This document shows, piece by piece, positions 35,946 through 47,440 of a stretch of DNA of 64,000 nucleotides. The DNA is from Madurella fahalii. Taxonomy: Eukaryota; Ascomycota; Sordariomycetes; Sordariales. The notes beneath the pieces are model-generated. The model ran no database searches. It was given only the letters and a program-made list of their open reading frames with translations, and had not been told where the DNA came from. Made by a program: the position numbers and the translations under genes. Location: contig CM056875.1 of NCBI GenBank assembly GCA_029876055.1, positions 1,178,001 to 1,242,000 of the forward strand. The letters run 5' to 3'. How positions within the stretch are numbered: position 1 is the stretch's first letter; every line of letters begins with the position of its first letter.

Positions 35946-37498
35946 TGTTTGCTGCTCGTTTGCGAGAACCCGAAGGGATGGGTCGGGAGATGATGGTCCC
36001 GGCTGTTTTATGGCATAGAGTTGTTGTCCGTACCTTCCGTATCCCTTAGGATGAGGCTAAGGGGTGACAGGTCGGGTTGGGCGGACTCGAGCGTCAGAAG
36101 ATGACACGCAGGCGTATCTGTGGTGTAAGGCTGTTGTGGAAACGTCGCCTTCTTCGACCGAGCCAATGGATTTCTCCAAAAACAAGTCTTGACTGGGGGG
36201 AAAGGGAAATGCTATGCGCCGCCGTTGGTCACTCAGAGACTGGAGTGTCAGGTTATATATATACACAACTCGGATTACCAAGGCTAACGCGATATCAGCT
36301 TCATTCAGCCACGGTGTTGTGTCCGTGAGGGGGAAGAGGCGGTTAAGTGCTGGATTGGCCGAGACGAGTAATTTGAAGTCAGGCTTTTCCCCAGGCAGCT
36401 TGGCCCGGGCTGACGTTGCCCGCATCCTGACTGATTGCGAGTTGATGGCTAGGAACGAATACTGCTGGAGGAAGGCGATGATGATGTCACGGGCCAAGCA
36501 AGAGTCCCAATCAGGTGATGACCTGCAGATGCCTGCCCATCGAATTCCATTGGACTGCAGCCTGCCGCTACAACTCTGGGCCGCGGTTTCCGATCCTATT
36601 ATGCTGGATTGCTTCTTCTATGTACAACTTTAGAAATTCCGACATCATCCCATCTCTTGGAAAAGCTCGAGCCCTTCACCACCCTTCCAACCAAGTTGAA
36701 ACGGGTGACGCAATCGCAAATAAAAACGCGAGGCTGCATGACCCTCACAACGACAATTGGTCAGATGGGCTAAGTATTAATTAGGGAAAGCCTTATTTTC
36801 ACAGCTTTGAGTAGGTGGCTGCTTCCCATTTGGCACCGCGTATGAACAACCATTTCAGTTCAACCCATTGCAACCATTGCGCGCTAGCCGCCAGGTGTAT
36901 TAGATATTCCTTAGTATCACTCCACCACGGGCCGGCCCATCATACCGCCGAACGTCTCCAGTACGACGTGTTCGGATGATTGATCATGATATTTGGATTC
37001 CTGCACAGGAGGGCAGTCCAACTTGGATTGATTAAAGTCACGGCCTCTCCCCAGTGCTCAAACCCCAGTTGTGTTCTGACCTCGCTCCAAACGGCCCGTA
37101 GCGAGCCTCGTCCGTCTCTCTTATTGATCACACCGCCACTGCCTTGTCCAGCCCTAGTCGAGACTGACTAGGCGGGTCGCTGTCCCATGGTTTCAGTTGA
37201 CGCTAATATATAGGTCTGGTTCCATTTCCATCAGTAGGCCCCTAGATTGATGATAATGCGTTGAGGATTTGCTCAGCAATAAAGTAGCTGGTTCTGTCCC
37301 GGCGTCTATTCATTTATCATCCCCTGGCCGAGAACGGTGTGAGAGAGGTGGACGAACTCTCCGTCGGCGAGATGTGGCCATGGCACTAATTAGGTATAAG
37401 AACCAAACGTGCGCCGCAACGAACCGAGCCTGCGATACTGGTGTAGGTGCTGCAGTTGTGAATCATTGCCGTTGCCATTTGATCCTCAAGTCGCCAAC
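35946..37498. other. 1.55-kb spacer, no gene seen
   Basis: It contains the upstream region of the glycine-zipper gene (minus strand) and of the CVNH-like gene (plus strand). The minus frame 36057-36497 and its plus counterpart have no motifs. Nothing else was identified. Confidence 0.45.
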
Positions 37499-38181
37499 AT
37501 GAAGCTCTCTGTTGCAATTTCGATTACTCTTCCGATCGTACCGGAGACCGTCTTCGCCGCCAGTGGTTTCTACAACACCTGCGACAAATCTGTCGGTCCT
37601 CTTCTCTTTTTTCTTGGTTCTGGTTATCATCGTTAATTCCTCAACAGTGGAGGACGGAAGGGCACTGCAATACATGTTTGCAATCTGCAAGAAGATCAAT
37701 GGAGACTCCCGGTCCTCCCACCTAGACTTGAACAAGTGCATCGCAAATGCCGGCGGGAGAATAGTCCCACGAGACATATGAGCACGGAGAATGTGATAAA
37801 AATCTGGATTCTGTTAATCCGGGACGCTAGGGGCGGCTTCGGCGGTAGTTGCTTGCGGTGCCAACAAGGCCGGGGAGTTATCACTGACCCGGAGCCCCAA
37901 ACCAGCTACCTCACCTGCACTTACTACAACGACAACAAACAGCAGGTCACGAGGGAGCGTAATCTTAGTAAGTCAATGAGACTCCAGTGTTGCCGTGGCT
38001 GGAGTTGCAGTCCCTCATCATGCCTACCTTCCCTGCACACGTCAAGCTAACTGTCTTAATCACAGATGAATTCATCGGTAACGAAGACGGCTACCTGAAG
38101 TGTTACCATCATCGTGCCGAGCCGTGGCAGACGGATAATTACGTGGACGGATTTCCGGACCCCATGCCGGTGTTGACCTAA
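37499..38181 (+). pseudogene. CVNH (cyanovirin-N homology) lectin-like gene, secreted, frame broken
   Basis: Exon 1 37499-37595 begins with a probable signal peptide (MKLSVAISITLPIVPETVFA) and GFYNTCDKS. Intron 37596-37647. Exon 2 from 37648 has the AICKK...SSHLDLNKCIANAGGRI block. A third exon (from about 37831 to 37967) has GGFGGSCLRCQQ and YLTCTYYNDN. After intron 37968-38065 (GTAAGT...AGCTAACT...CACAG), exon 4 38066-38181 gives NEFIGNEDGYLKCY and the stop. The two half-domain blocks DLNxCIxNxxG and LNEFIGNEDG...KC are the hallmark of the CVNH fold, a carbohydrate-binding domain. Exon 2 and exon 3 cannot be joined in frame with any canonical donor; one G fewer after the TAG at 37830 would fix it. 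It is either a sequencing error or a decayed gene. Confidence 0.6.
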
Positions 38182-39313
38182 TTACTCTGTTGTTGATGTG
38201 GGGTGATCTTGGCGTGGCGCATGGTTCTGTTCATCAAGTCGAGTACCGTCAGTTCTGTCTGCTTCACAGTCAGATGACTTCTGGTGTCCATGTGCACACT
38301 GCCCTTAAGTTCTCCCCAGTTGTGATCTTTCTCGCCCGAGGACGGAGTTGCTCCCTTCCAGCCCGAAACTCTAGGCCTCCAAGGGTTATAGAAACTCCAT
38401 GCTTAAGACGTCTGCAAGAGATTGCTTCCCTTGACGGGTTACAACCGGATACCCCTCCGTCCAGCTCCTATGTACGAGCAACGGCCGCGAAATGAGGGGG
38501 TAGGCTCTCTACTCGAGAGCTTAATGCAATGACCGCGGAGGATAGCTTATATACCCGGATGATTCGGAGTCAGTTATAAAATTCAAAGCTGTCGATTATC
38601 TTCAATTGGCTAACTATAGATCAAAATCGACCTGTCCATAGTTACCTAATGTACCACGGCTAGTTCGATAGTACTCTGGAAGCAAGGGAAGTGCAATAGC
38701 TCTAGGAGTTCGTTGGCTACTTAGCAGAGAAACATTGATATCTACCGACTTTAACCACACCGCACTATCGCCAAGTACATACTTAATCATCCAGTTAGCA
38801 GTCTGTACAGCACAGGCGGCCTCTGATTATTAGCCAGGATTGAAGGAACAACAGATGTCCGCTTCTTAATCACAGGGACGAATTTTCTAAGCCCCGCTAC
38901 AACGGCATTGGACGCTTTAAGAGCCAGACTAGCAGTAGCTCGATGATAGCCAACGCATCCCAATATTGTGTTGCTCTCGCCCCATGTTTTAGTTCGTTCT
39001 TTCATCGACAACACATTTAAGCAGCATGCCCTCGCCGGAATCAGGGACGGGCCTCCAGCCCAGCTCCACATGGTCGTCCAAGGTATTTCCGGAATATCAG
39101 CCAGAGTCTTCGAGGGGACATTGCTTTACAGCCGCCGGGATACCGTCATGTTTAAGCCTGGCCGACACATCAACAAGAAGCTCTTGGCAGCATTAACATT
39201 AGACAATAACCATAGCCCTTCTATAAGTACACGCGCCCCAGCTTCAAACCCCCCGCACATGACCAGGCATGACTTCATAACTCGTAACCAATCCAACCCG
39301 CTCACAATCGCAT
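38182..39313. other. Spacer with possible decayed coding or repeat DNA
   Basis: Sequence at 38500-38800 is AT-rich. On the minus strand two consecutive frames (39332-39126 and 39071-38787) give a long protein-like run broken by stops, which could be remains of a transposon or gene; no domain was recognised. The right end (to 39313) is downstream of dlt1. Confidence 0.4.
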
Positions 39314-40744
39314 TCATTGACTGGGCGACCAAGTCAACACATACGGCAGATCCGTCGCGTCCTCGCTCCCAGCCAGCCGTATAACCGACCCGGCCCCGAC
39401 CGACCGCAGGCTGTTCGCGCCGCTGCTACTTGACGTCTGGCCGGCCGGGTACGGATGCCTGGTTTGGGCAAAACTGTCCGAGCTAGACGCCCTCGAGAGA
39501 CCGGTGTGTCTGCTCCTGGGCGTCGTGGGCGCGGTCCGGAACTGCTGCTGCCAGGTATGTGCCGACGAGTTGCGCAGGCCGAGGCCGGGCCGGTGGCGCC
39601 GGTGCCGTCGCGAGCTGCCGTCGGTGCTTGAGCTTGCCCTGCGCTGTATGTCGATGCTACCGTGGTTGTTGCCGCTCACACGCAAGCCCCTAGCGGTGGT
39701 GCCCGAGCTGGAGGGGCTTGTCCCGCGCGGCGCGTCATTGTCGATGTCGCTTTCCGAGTGTTCGAGGCCTGAAGAGCCGAAGGAACCATCGTCGTTGTCG
39801 CCGTAGTCGTCGTGGTATCTTGCGAGAGCGGCATGGCTGAGGGGGTGCATGTTCCGCAGGACCTCGGCAAAGAGGTGCATCAGGGCGCGGAACTGCTCTG
39901 CGGATAGCGGTCGTGCGGAGAAACGCGCGGCTTCGTACTTGACGAGAAACTCGCTGGTCGTGGGAAGCGGCGCGAGGACGGCCAGCTCGGTAAGATGTGC
40001 CAGGTACTCGCGCAGCCCCATGCATTCCGGCCGCTGAAGGAGGGCGACCGCATCGGGATCCAGCACCGGCGGCTCCACGTGGGATTCTAGGTCGGGAGGG
40101 GCTAGCGTGAGGGCCTTGGCTTCGATCAGGTTTGGCAATTCCAGGACAACCGTGTCATACTGCAGACTGGGCAGGTCTGGAGATGTCGGCGATGCCCACC
40201 CGGGGTGCTCAATCTCGCCCCATACGGGCTTGGGCTGCGAGATATTGATAACAATTCCCTCGTCACCACCACAATCGTGACTTTTCTTCGGCCGCGACAG
40301 CCATGCTGGCGGTGTTGTAGAGGTAGCCGGCGCGCTCCAATCCCCCCCGCCTTCTGCCACAGGCTGCTGGATGGGAACGACAGGATGTACACGCGGCCTG
40401 GCCTCGTAGGCAATCGCGGCGCTCCTGCCGAGGCCCTCGGCAATCATCTCGCGCACGTCGCGGGGGACATCTCCCTTATCGATGGGAATCCACGGCTTCG
40501 GGATAGAGGCTAGGACCGAGCGATTGGTGTAGAGGCGAAAGGCGTACGTGAAACCGACAACGAGGATAGTTACAATGTAGCTGAGCGCAATGACGAGAAT
40601 GTCGTAGTTCCGGCGGCGTGGCACGGCTTGCTGGATCAGGTCGATGGGCGTGATGATGAGGAAGGCGAGCAGGACGAGGTAGAGGAAGTAGTACAGAAAG
40701 TTGTAGATGATGAGGGAGCAGAGCGACGCGGCCGACATGGTCAT
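39314..40744 (-). CDS. dlt1: DLT1-like protein (defect at low temperature 1), 476 aa
   Basis: A single exon. Two transmembrane helices sit at the N terminus (about residues 8-30 and 47-67), connected by IDLIQQAVPRRRNYDILVIA, matching the start of yeast DLT1, a membrane protein linked to cold growth. The following soluble region has the REMIAEGLGRSAAIAYEARPR segment and a conserved EYLAHLTELAVL block, then a Ser-rich disordered tail. The protein is longer than yeast DLT1 because of the tail. The biochemical role is not known. The start could also be the Met two codons later (40738). Confidence 0.85.
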   Translation of the reverse strand: MTMSAASLCSLIIYNFLYYFLYLVLLAFLIITPIDLIQQAVPRRRNYDILVIALSYIVTILVVGFTYAFRLYTNRSVLASIPKPWIPIDKGDVPRDVREMIAEGLGRSAAIAYEARPRVHPVVPIQQPVAEGGGDWSAPATSTTPPAWLSRPKKSHDCGGDEGIVINISQPKPVWGEIEHPGWASPTSPDLPSLQYDTVVLELPNLIEAKALTLAPPDLESHVEPPVLDPDAVALLQRPECMGLREYLAHLTELAVLAPLPTTSEFLVKYEAARFSARPLSAEQFRALMHLFAEVLRNMHPLSHAALARYHDDYGDNDDGSFGSSGLEHSESDIDNDAPRGTSPSSSGTTARGLRVSGNNHGSIDIQRRASSSTDGSSRRHRRHRPGLGLRNSSAHTWQQQFRTAPTTPRSRHTGLSRASSSDSFAQTRHPYPAGQTSSSSGANSLRSVGAGSVIRLAGSEDATDLPYVLTWSPSQ

Positions 40745-41830
40745 TGCCCGCTACCGAACCCCCTAGAGCTCGAAGTCCGCGCTGCGTTGTCCGCCGCGTG
40801 CGACAGTCGAATGCTGGGGAAGTTCATGGCTGCACGGCCAATTCAAGACGAAACGAAAACGGGAAGCCGTAGGCTGGCGTTAAGGCAGGCCTGAGGGACC
40901 GAGGCCACTCGACATTGGATCCGTGGAGCTCGTGATGGAAGCGGCGGGTTGAATTTAAACAAGGCGAATAAAGGGCTTGGCCAACGTTTCGCCAAGGCGC
41001 TGGGCTGCCGATCGCAGCAAATAGCGCACTTTATCCCTTCTGCCTCTGTGCACTGTTTGTGACGGAAACGGCAGCTGGCTCTATGTAAGCCGAACAGAGA
41101 CTGGGTATTTTAAGAAACGCTAAACTCCCTATTTAGCGAGATAAAGTGGTCCTTTTTCGATTATCCTTCTGAGAGCTAAGTACCTTATCTACCTTATCTA
41201 GCACGCCTCTTGAAGGCTCGTTGGTTGCGTTGGTCCGGAGAGTGGATGAGAAGGGTTAGGGTTATCCCTGCTCATCAACTTATAAGAGCAAAGATTGCCT
41301 GTTCCCAGAAATGAGGTCGGATAATAGTGGCAACTGAAGAGCAATAGTTTTTGGGACAAGCGAGACTGTTTTCCCCGGTGACATTTTGATATAAAACAAA
41401 CGAGTCGTATGAAACAAGGGCCGATGGGGCCGATGGGAGTCTCTAGTCTGTGTGCCTGAGGGACAGTACTGTCCAGTGTTGGGTGGAGAGCAATGACAGA
41501 CAGTTTCCGCAGCTTGTTATACCACCTCCCTTCTCATGTATCCGTTGGTTCAATTGGACATCTCTGAAAGATCGCCAGTTCAATCTCTTTCTCATATTCT
41601 CTACTAAAATCCTATGCCCGTCACGTCCCACTCGGCGCGCGTGAAATATCCGTTTCGCACCTGGTTGCATTAAGTCTTTTGCGGTTGCTCCGTTGGCTTC
41701 GTAGCAATGCGGGGTGACGCTCGTGTGGTTGATGTTCCTCGTTATACATTTTGATCATTTTACAACCCTACCATAACCGCGAAATCACACTGGACTCTCT
41801 GTGCACCGCTCTTTACCATTTCCCATTTCC
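40745..41830. other. 1.1-kb spacer between dlt1 and ndc1
   Basis: It contains the dlt1 promoter and the ndc1 3' region, and a small direct repeat TACCTTATC x2 near 41180. No gene was recognised. Confidence 0.5.
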
Positions 41831-43799
41831 TTAAAGTATAGTGTCCTGAATCCCCGCAGCTTCCCTCGCAAGCCGCATATCCGTCAAGCTCAGTCTCAAG
41901 TCACTCGCATACGGTCCAAATGCCTCGATCAACCTTCGAAGAGCATCCTTGAGCGCGTCCAAGACCTCCTCGACCTCGGGACACTCCCTCTTCCCATCCA
42001 CATCTGTCCAATGTGTCGGCAGCTCCTCCTTAAACTTCGCCAGCTTCTTCGTCACCCCCGTCACGGCGCGCACGATCGCCGCGACATCCCTCTGGACGTG
42101 GCCATATTTATCCTCCCTTAAACTGTGCACCGCCAGCTGGCTCAGCGCGCAGGCCGCGTTGATGTATAAACTTGGCTCGCCGTAGGGAGCGCCTAGCACC
42201 ACGTACGCCAGGCGGCGCCTGTAGTGCTGCCGAAACGGCCAGCCGACCCCCGACTTGAGCACTTTCACGGCAAAGTCCCTGATCAGGCCCTGTGTGTCCT
42301 CGGAGCCTGTGGCTTCCTTTTGTATCCTGATGAGCTGCTGCCTGGCGGTCTCGGCTGCCTTCTTCGCCATCGGACTCAGCTGGGAGCTTTGGCCCGGGGC
42401 CGTGGCCGCTTGATTGACAGCCTTTTCGACCTGTGTTCGGAGGCCTTTCTTTTGCGGAACCGTCTCGAAGATGGCCTCGTCTTTGGGAGGGTCTGTAGTC
42501 CGCTTCTTCCTTTCCTCTTCTGGCTCCCCCGTGGCCGGGATTGGGGGCAGCGGGGCTCGCGTGAAATCATCAATGCTCGTCTCGATGCCTTTCAGGACAT
42601 CCAAGCAAACCTTGTAGACCTGCGACCACATAGGGGCCTCCTTGCGGTCAATGTCTTCGTAGATGGCCTTGCGTCTCTCGGGAAAGTCTCGGGCGATAAA
42701 CGCAAGCTCCCACATGGCGAAGCACTGATGCTGTCAGCCACCAGAACACAGGCGGGGAAACGTACCAACATACCTTGATGGAGAGCTTCTTATTATTCAG
42801 GCCATTCAACAGACTGCCATTAGGATCCTTCGAGTCCGAAGTCAACGGCCTTCCGTTCTTCAAGGGGCTCTTGATTAAGAAGAGGGAGAAGGCCGTGTTG
42901 GCGACGGTCCACGCAAACAGAAGCATGATGCTCACGGCCCAGCAGCGGAAGATGGTCGAGAAAGAGAAGGGCAAGGTAGTGGGCACCATGTTAGTCCTCG
43001 GGAGGTTGTAGATGGGCCGCAGGAACGCCATCATGGTCCGCCATATCGTGGTGCGCAGGAAGAGCGGGTAGGCAATGATGGTGACAATGAGACCAAGGAT
43101 TGACTGATTGAGTGTACGCAGGATAATCGAGGGCAACTGATCCTTAAACCGCCGCACCTGGATAGACGAGTCGCCGTCCTCAGGCTGCCCGCCCACGTTC
43201 TGCGGCCTGGCCACGCCCAACGAGAGCCGATCGACGTCCTTGAAGAGATGCAGCAGTGCCTGGTAGATCCCAAGCAGCACCAGATGGGTCGTCAAGAGGA
43301 TTGGCTTCTCGTTCAGCCTCGCCCTGTCCGATGTGAAGTATGTGATCCATTCAAACCCCGACTTTGCCGGCAGCGACCAGAGATAGATCTGGCTGAAGAA
43401 GTACGCCGAGGACGTGTAGGTGAAGAGGGCCTCGGCCGTCGGGAAGGTAGGGCCATAGCGGAAGAAGGTGTGGAAGCCGGAGCTGGAGGCGCGCAGGCCA
43501 GGGTGGTACTGGGCGATGCGGAGGATGATGACGGAGATGCCGCAGAAAAAGAAGAAGAGGGTGCGGATACCGGTCGGTCCAAGGGGGAACCAAGACCATA
43601 GAACTGGACACAGGCTGTGAGACGGTGCCCGAGGCGAGAAACAGTTTCGTCAAGACTTACAAGAGCTCCAATTCGCCAAGAGCAGGGCCTGGAGGTATGC
43701 GATGGCCAGCACAAACAAGCTCGCCGTCGCAAAGCGCCGCTGCAGCGCTGGCTGCAGGAAATCCTTATACGGAGATCTCCTGACTGTAGGCGCCGGCAT
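41831..43799 (-). CDS. ndc1: Nucleoporin NDC1 (620 aa)
   Basis: A transmembrane nucleoporin that anchors the nuclear pore complex and the spindle pole body in the nuclear envelope. Exon 1 43799-43661, intron 43604-43660 (GTAAGT...CCAG), exon 2 43603-42774, intron 42725-42773 (GTATGT...GGCTGACAG...CAG), exon 3 42724-41831; total 1863 nt. The N-terminal half carries about six hydrophobic segments (for example ATASLFVLAIAYLQALLLA, FFFFCGISVIILRI and LFAWTVANTAFSLFL). The C-terminal half is soluble and holds the conserved Ndc1 segment AYVVLGAPYGEPSLYINAA followed by a Leu-rich helical region. It shares a divergent promoter of about 770 bp with pep12. Confidence 0.9.
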
Positions 43800-44566
43800 T
43801 TTCGCTGACCATCGTCGGGAAGGCTGTGCTCCCTTGGTCGTTGCAGTTCGTTCGGTTCCAAGGGGTGCAGAGGTGTCAGAGCTGCATCTCCCTCGTCCAC
43901 TTTGTAAATAAAAAAAATAGCTGCCTTTTGGAGAGCCCACCGGTCGCAACGGGAGATGGACGCGTTTGGCTGCGTCCCACTTGAACTCCGTTTATTGGTC
44001 TAAGCTCCCGCATTTTACACGTGCGTCGTCCTGCGGCTGCGGGAAGTCAGGCGACCCACAGCGAACGAGCAGGCATCCCGCGAGTTTGAAAAGGTCGTAC
44101 CGTTATAGGGTGGTTACCGTTATCCCGAGACCCACTTCTCAAACGCATGAGGCCATCACCACACTCGGGTCTTCGAGCTCCTGTATCAGGTTGGGGGGGA
44201 ATAGGGTAGGGTTTTTGACCGTTATACGGGCTCCCAGAAGATAGCGATCTGTATGGGTTGGTAAGAAAAGATGTATTGTCCATCCTAGTAACCAGGTACT
44301 AGCTCCGTTACGATTTCCCGCACAAGTTTGTTTGATTTCAGGATTTTGACCGTTATATCCAAGGAAACGCTCTGTCGGGAAACGGTATGTGCAGTCTCGG
44401 CTGTGCCAACCTCAGTCATTCCCGTGCCACACCGGCCCAGAAGACGTAGGCATCATCGAACCGGACACCAGCCAGTCGCTCCGTTCTCATTACACTCGCT
44501 CTTGCCTTTAGCTGCATCGTCCATCATCCCTATACAAACAGAAGTTAAATTCCGCTAGCACCCGCC
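43800..44566. promoter_or_regulatory. Divergent ndc1/pep12 promoter with four ACCGTTAT motifs
   Basis: Four same-orientation copies of ACCGTTAT lie at 44099-44106, 44116-44123, 44218-44225 and 44349-44356; the last two are preceded by TTG. The reverse complement contains TAACGG, a Myb-type core. Function is inferred only from repetition and position. Confidence 0.4.
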
Positions 44567-45451
44567 ATGTCGTTCGACCAACTCTCGTCGCTCGAGGCGG
44601 GGCGGCGCCGAGGCTCGCCGAGCTACGCCGACGATCCCGAGTTCCAGCGGCTGTCGCAGGACCTAATGAACAAGCTATTCAAGCTCAACGGGAACAACCA
44701 GCGGCTGAGCGGGGAGATCGGACACCTGGGGACACGGCGCGACACACCGCGGGTACGGGAGCGGGTGCACGAGTTGATTGAGGAGTCGAGGGAGATGTTC
44801 AAAGAGGTGGGCGAAGGTGTCAAGAAGATCCAGACATGGGAAGACGTTACGGTATGGTATCCTATCCCATGATTAATTCCGCGGTGTCGCCATTCTAACC
44901 TCTAACCCCAGCCAACACAAAAATACATGCAACAAAAACTCTCCCGCGAATTCCAAGCCTCTCTTTCCGAGTTCCAGAACCTCCAACGGCAAGCCCTCGA
45001 GAAGCAAAAAGCATCAGTAACCGCCGCGCGCGCAGTCATCGACTCGGAAGCCGGCGGCGCCACCGCCAGCCCAGACCTTCTTTCCTCCAGCCAACAACAG
45101 CAGCAGTTGCTCCAACAACAAGAGTTGACCCGCCTCGCCCCGCAAGACGAAGTCGACTTCCAAGAAGCGCTTATCATCGAGCGTGAGGAAGAGATCCGCA
45201 GCATCGAGCAGGGCGTGGGCGACCTCAACGTGCTGTTTCAGCAGGTGGCGCAGATCGTGACCGAGCAGGGCGATACGCTCGACATCATCGCCAACAATGT
45301 CGAGAACGTGCGGGACGATACGCGGGGCGCCGACCGCGAACTGCGCAGCGCCGCGAGGTACCAGAAGAATGCGCGGAGCAAGGCTTGCTGCCTACTGCTC
45401 ATCCTGTCCGTGATCCTGACGATTGTGCTCTTGGCTGTGTTTTTGGGGTGA
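44567..45451 (+). CDS. pep12: Endosomal Qa-SNARE PEP12 (syntaxin), 274 aa
   Basis: A t-SNARE on endosomes/prevacuolar membranes that drives fusion of Golgi-derived vesicles on the way to the vacuole. Exon 1 44567-44851, intron 44852-44911 (GTATGG...CTAACC...CAG), exon 2 44912-45451. The N-terminal part has the Habc three-helix character (FQRLSQDLMNKLFKLNGNN). The SNARE motif (about residues 180-245) contains the zero-layer Gln in DLNVLFQQVAQIV, and ends in a 20-residue tail anchor (CCLLLILSVILTIVLLAVFLG) as the family requires. A poly-Gln stretch lies between them. Length is typical. Confidence 0.93.
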
Positions 45452-45649
45452 TAGATGACAACGACGATGCACTGATGCGGTGGCCGGAATCTGGTTTTTT
45501 TCCGGGAGGGGGAACTTAGGCGGCGGTGGAGTGTAACTGTCATAATTATATCCGTTTGTACAAGGAGGGCGTTTTGGGAGTCGGCGCATCACTGGCCTGT
45601 GTCTGTCGTTTATATCCATGTACAAGTCCGAAATCAACATGTTCCCAGT

Positions 45650-46901
45650 TCATGGTTTTTCCGTTTTCTCGCGGGTTGGTTGTATGTACATCAGATTCTT
45701 TTCGGTAAGTTTCGCCGGCGGAACGGTCTTGGGCATGGGCAGCAACCGCTTTATGATCTCGGTCTCGACGCCGGTCAACGTCGCCGAGGTTATCCAGTAG
45801 AGGTGTAGCGCTGCTGGTAAGTCCATCGTAAGCGGCCCGACCGCCATCGCCACCAGGAGGAAGCCCCTTCGCAGCCGCATACTCCATTTGCTCTGAACCA
45901 CCGTCGCCCGTTCCTTGTCCGCCAGGTCGAACAGACTCCGTATCCCCACTTCAGACCTCGGCAGCAGATTCAACACGAGGATCGCCGACAGCGCGAACGG
46001 CAGGATATGATACGGATCCGCGGCCATGAGATCCGGAAACCAAAGACACCCGCCCGTAGCCATGGAAGGGTCCGCCCCGGCCGCCGTCGTTAGCACCTCC
46101 TGAACCTGACCCGTCGCCGGCGCGGTGAGATCCAATGCACCCTCTCCCTGAACAGCGCCCCCTTCAACCCCCACCGCCTGCCCGCCGCCGTCCTCCCCCC
46201 TTCTTCCTTCCCCCCAAAAACAAACGTCCCCACCAGCCCCCTCGGGCCACCGCACATCCGCCTCAACCCTTCAATCCCCACCACCCACACGGGAAACACC
46301 GCCAGCCCGGGCACCCAGTCCTTCCACTCCTGCACCCCCCACCGCCGGAACCGCTTCTTCCGCTCGCGCACGTTGGCCACGTGGTACCCGGCCATCCAGC
46401 GCGTCAGGTCCCTCTGCGTCATCCCGGCCTGCCGGATCCCCCCTGTTCCGCCTTGGCCTGCTTGTTGATGTCGTGGGCGGCGCGCGCCGACCACGCCCGC
46501 GTCAGCGGCGCGAGCTTGGCCCGCCGGATCGCGATCCGCCGCGAGTAGACGGTGGTGGGCAGCCGGGTGGCGAGGTTGATGATGAGCGCGAAGAGCGGGA
46601 TGGTGAGGTACCAGGGGGTGAGGGTGGTGGTGTGCAGGGTGGTGAGGAGGGTCTGGGAGGCGGTGATGGAGGCTTCGAGGAGGGGTAGGAGGGAGAAGGA
46701 GCGGGACTGGGGCCCGCGGGTGGGTTTGCAGGTGGAGGGGGAATGAGACCGAAGGGTTGGTCGGGAGCGGGATGAGAGGTAAGGGGTTAAGGGGCGGAGG
46801 GAGGAGAAGCTCCTTGTAGATGGTCGTGTTGATGAGGGACCGGCTTTTGCGACGCGACGGGCCCGGAGCCCGGCAAAGGCTCTCATGGCGGTGGGTATCA
46901 T
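45650..46901 (-). CDS. cox18: COX18 mitochondrial inner-membrane insertase, two apparent frameshifts
   Basis: Oxa1/YidC-family insertase that exports the C-terminal domain of Cox2 across the inner mitochondrial membrane. The frame starts MIPTAMRAFAGLRARRVAKA, an amphipathic Arg-rich presequence. The membrane core then shows WYLTIPLFALIINLATRLPTT. Coding content continues in the next frame (RDLTRWMAGYHVANVRERK, WVPGLAVFPVWVVGIE) and then in a third (YHILPFALSAILVLNLLP, LHLYWITSATLTGVE). Each switch needs one extra base; the first lies at the C6 run 46438-46443 and the second between about 46150 and 46240, probably the C5 at 46158-46162 or C6 at 46195-46200. With two bases added the length becomes 418 codons. 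It is more likely assembly error than loss of an essential gene. The gene is convergent with pep12 (198 bp apart). Confidence 0.8.
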
Positions 46902-47440
46902 AGTAGGGTGTAATTGGGCTGGTTGCGCATCATCTGCTCATTTTTAAAGGTGATGGTGTGTGCTCAGCTGAGCTTGAGTTTGTGGCGTCTGCAGAGCTCA
47001 GGTGAAGCCCCAGTTTCCCAATTGAACCTTTCAGCCTTCTTGGCACGGAATCACCTGGGAACGCGCTGATTAACCCCTGTAGCGGGCCCGTGCTCGCGCC
47101 CGATCGGCCACTGACACCGTGGGGACACCGCTGGCGAGTAGCGATCGTACAGTACGTCACGTCCCATCCCTTATTAACCTTCCGACCAGGTGTTCAGTGT
47201 TGCTGCCACTTCACCCCTGAGACTTCCGGCCTGTCGCCAGCCTTTCTTTTTGAACTCTCTAAAATTGCACAACCGTCTCTCGTTCATCCATGCGTCCATG
47301 ATCCTTCTTTCCATAGCAATTATTCCTTAACGAACCCTCTTCTTCCGCAGTTCGACCGTCTTGCCTTCAAATCCCACCCCCCCGTGCATGGTCGATCTCC
47401 ACGGCGCTACTACTTGCGAGTGTCAGCAAACCCCTCTTCT
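46902..47440. promoter_or_regulatory. Divergent cox18/alg11 promoter region
   Basis: A stretch of 539 bp between two start codons on opposite strands. No discrete sites were recognised. An in-frame Leu/Pro-rich upstream reading frame extends alg11 leftward from 47441 but has no conserved content. Confidence 0.5.

Noticed and set aside
41440..41600. tRNA-like sequence with GTTCAATC
   Set aside because: No acceptor or anticodon stem could be formed around it.
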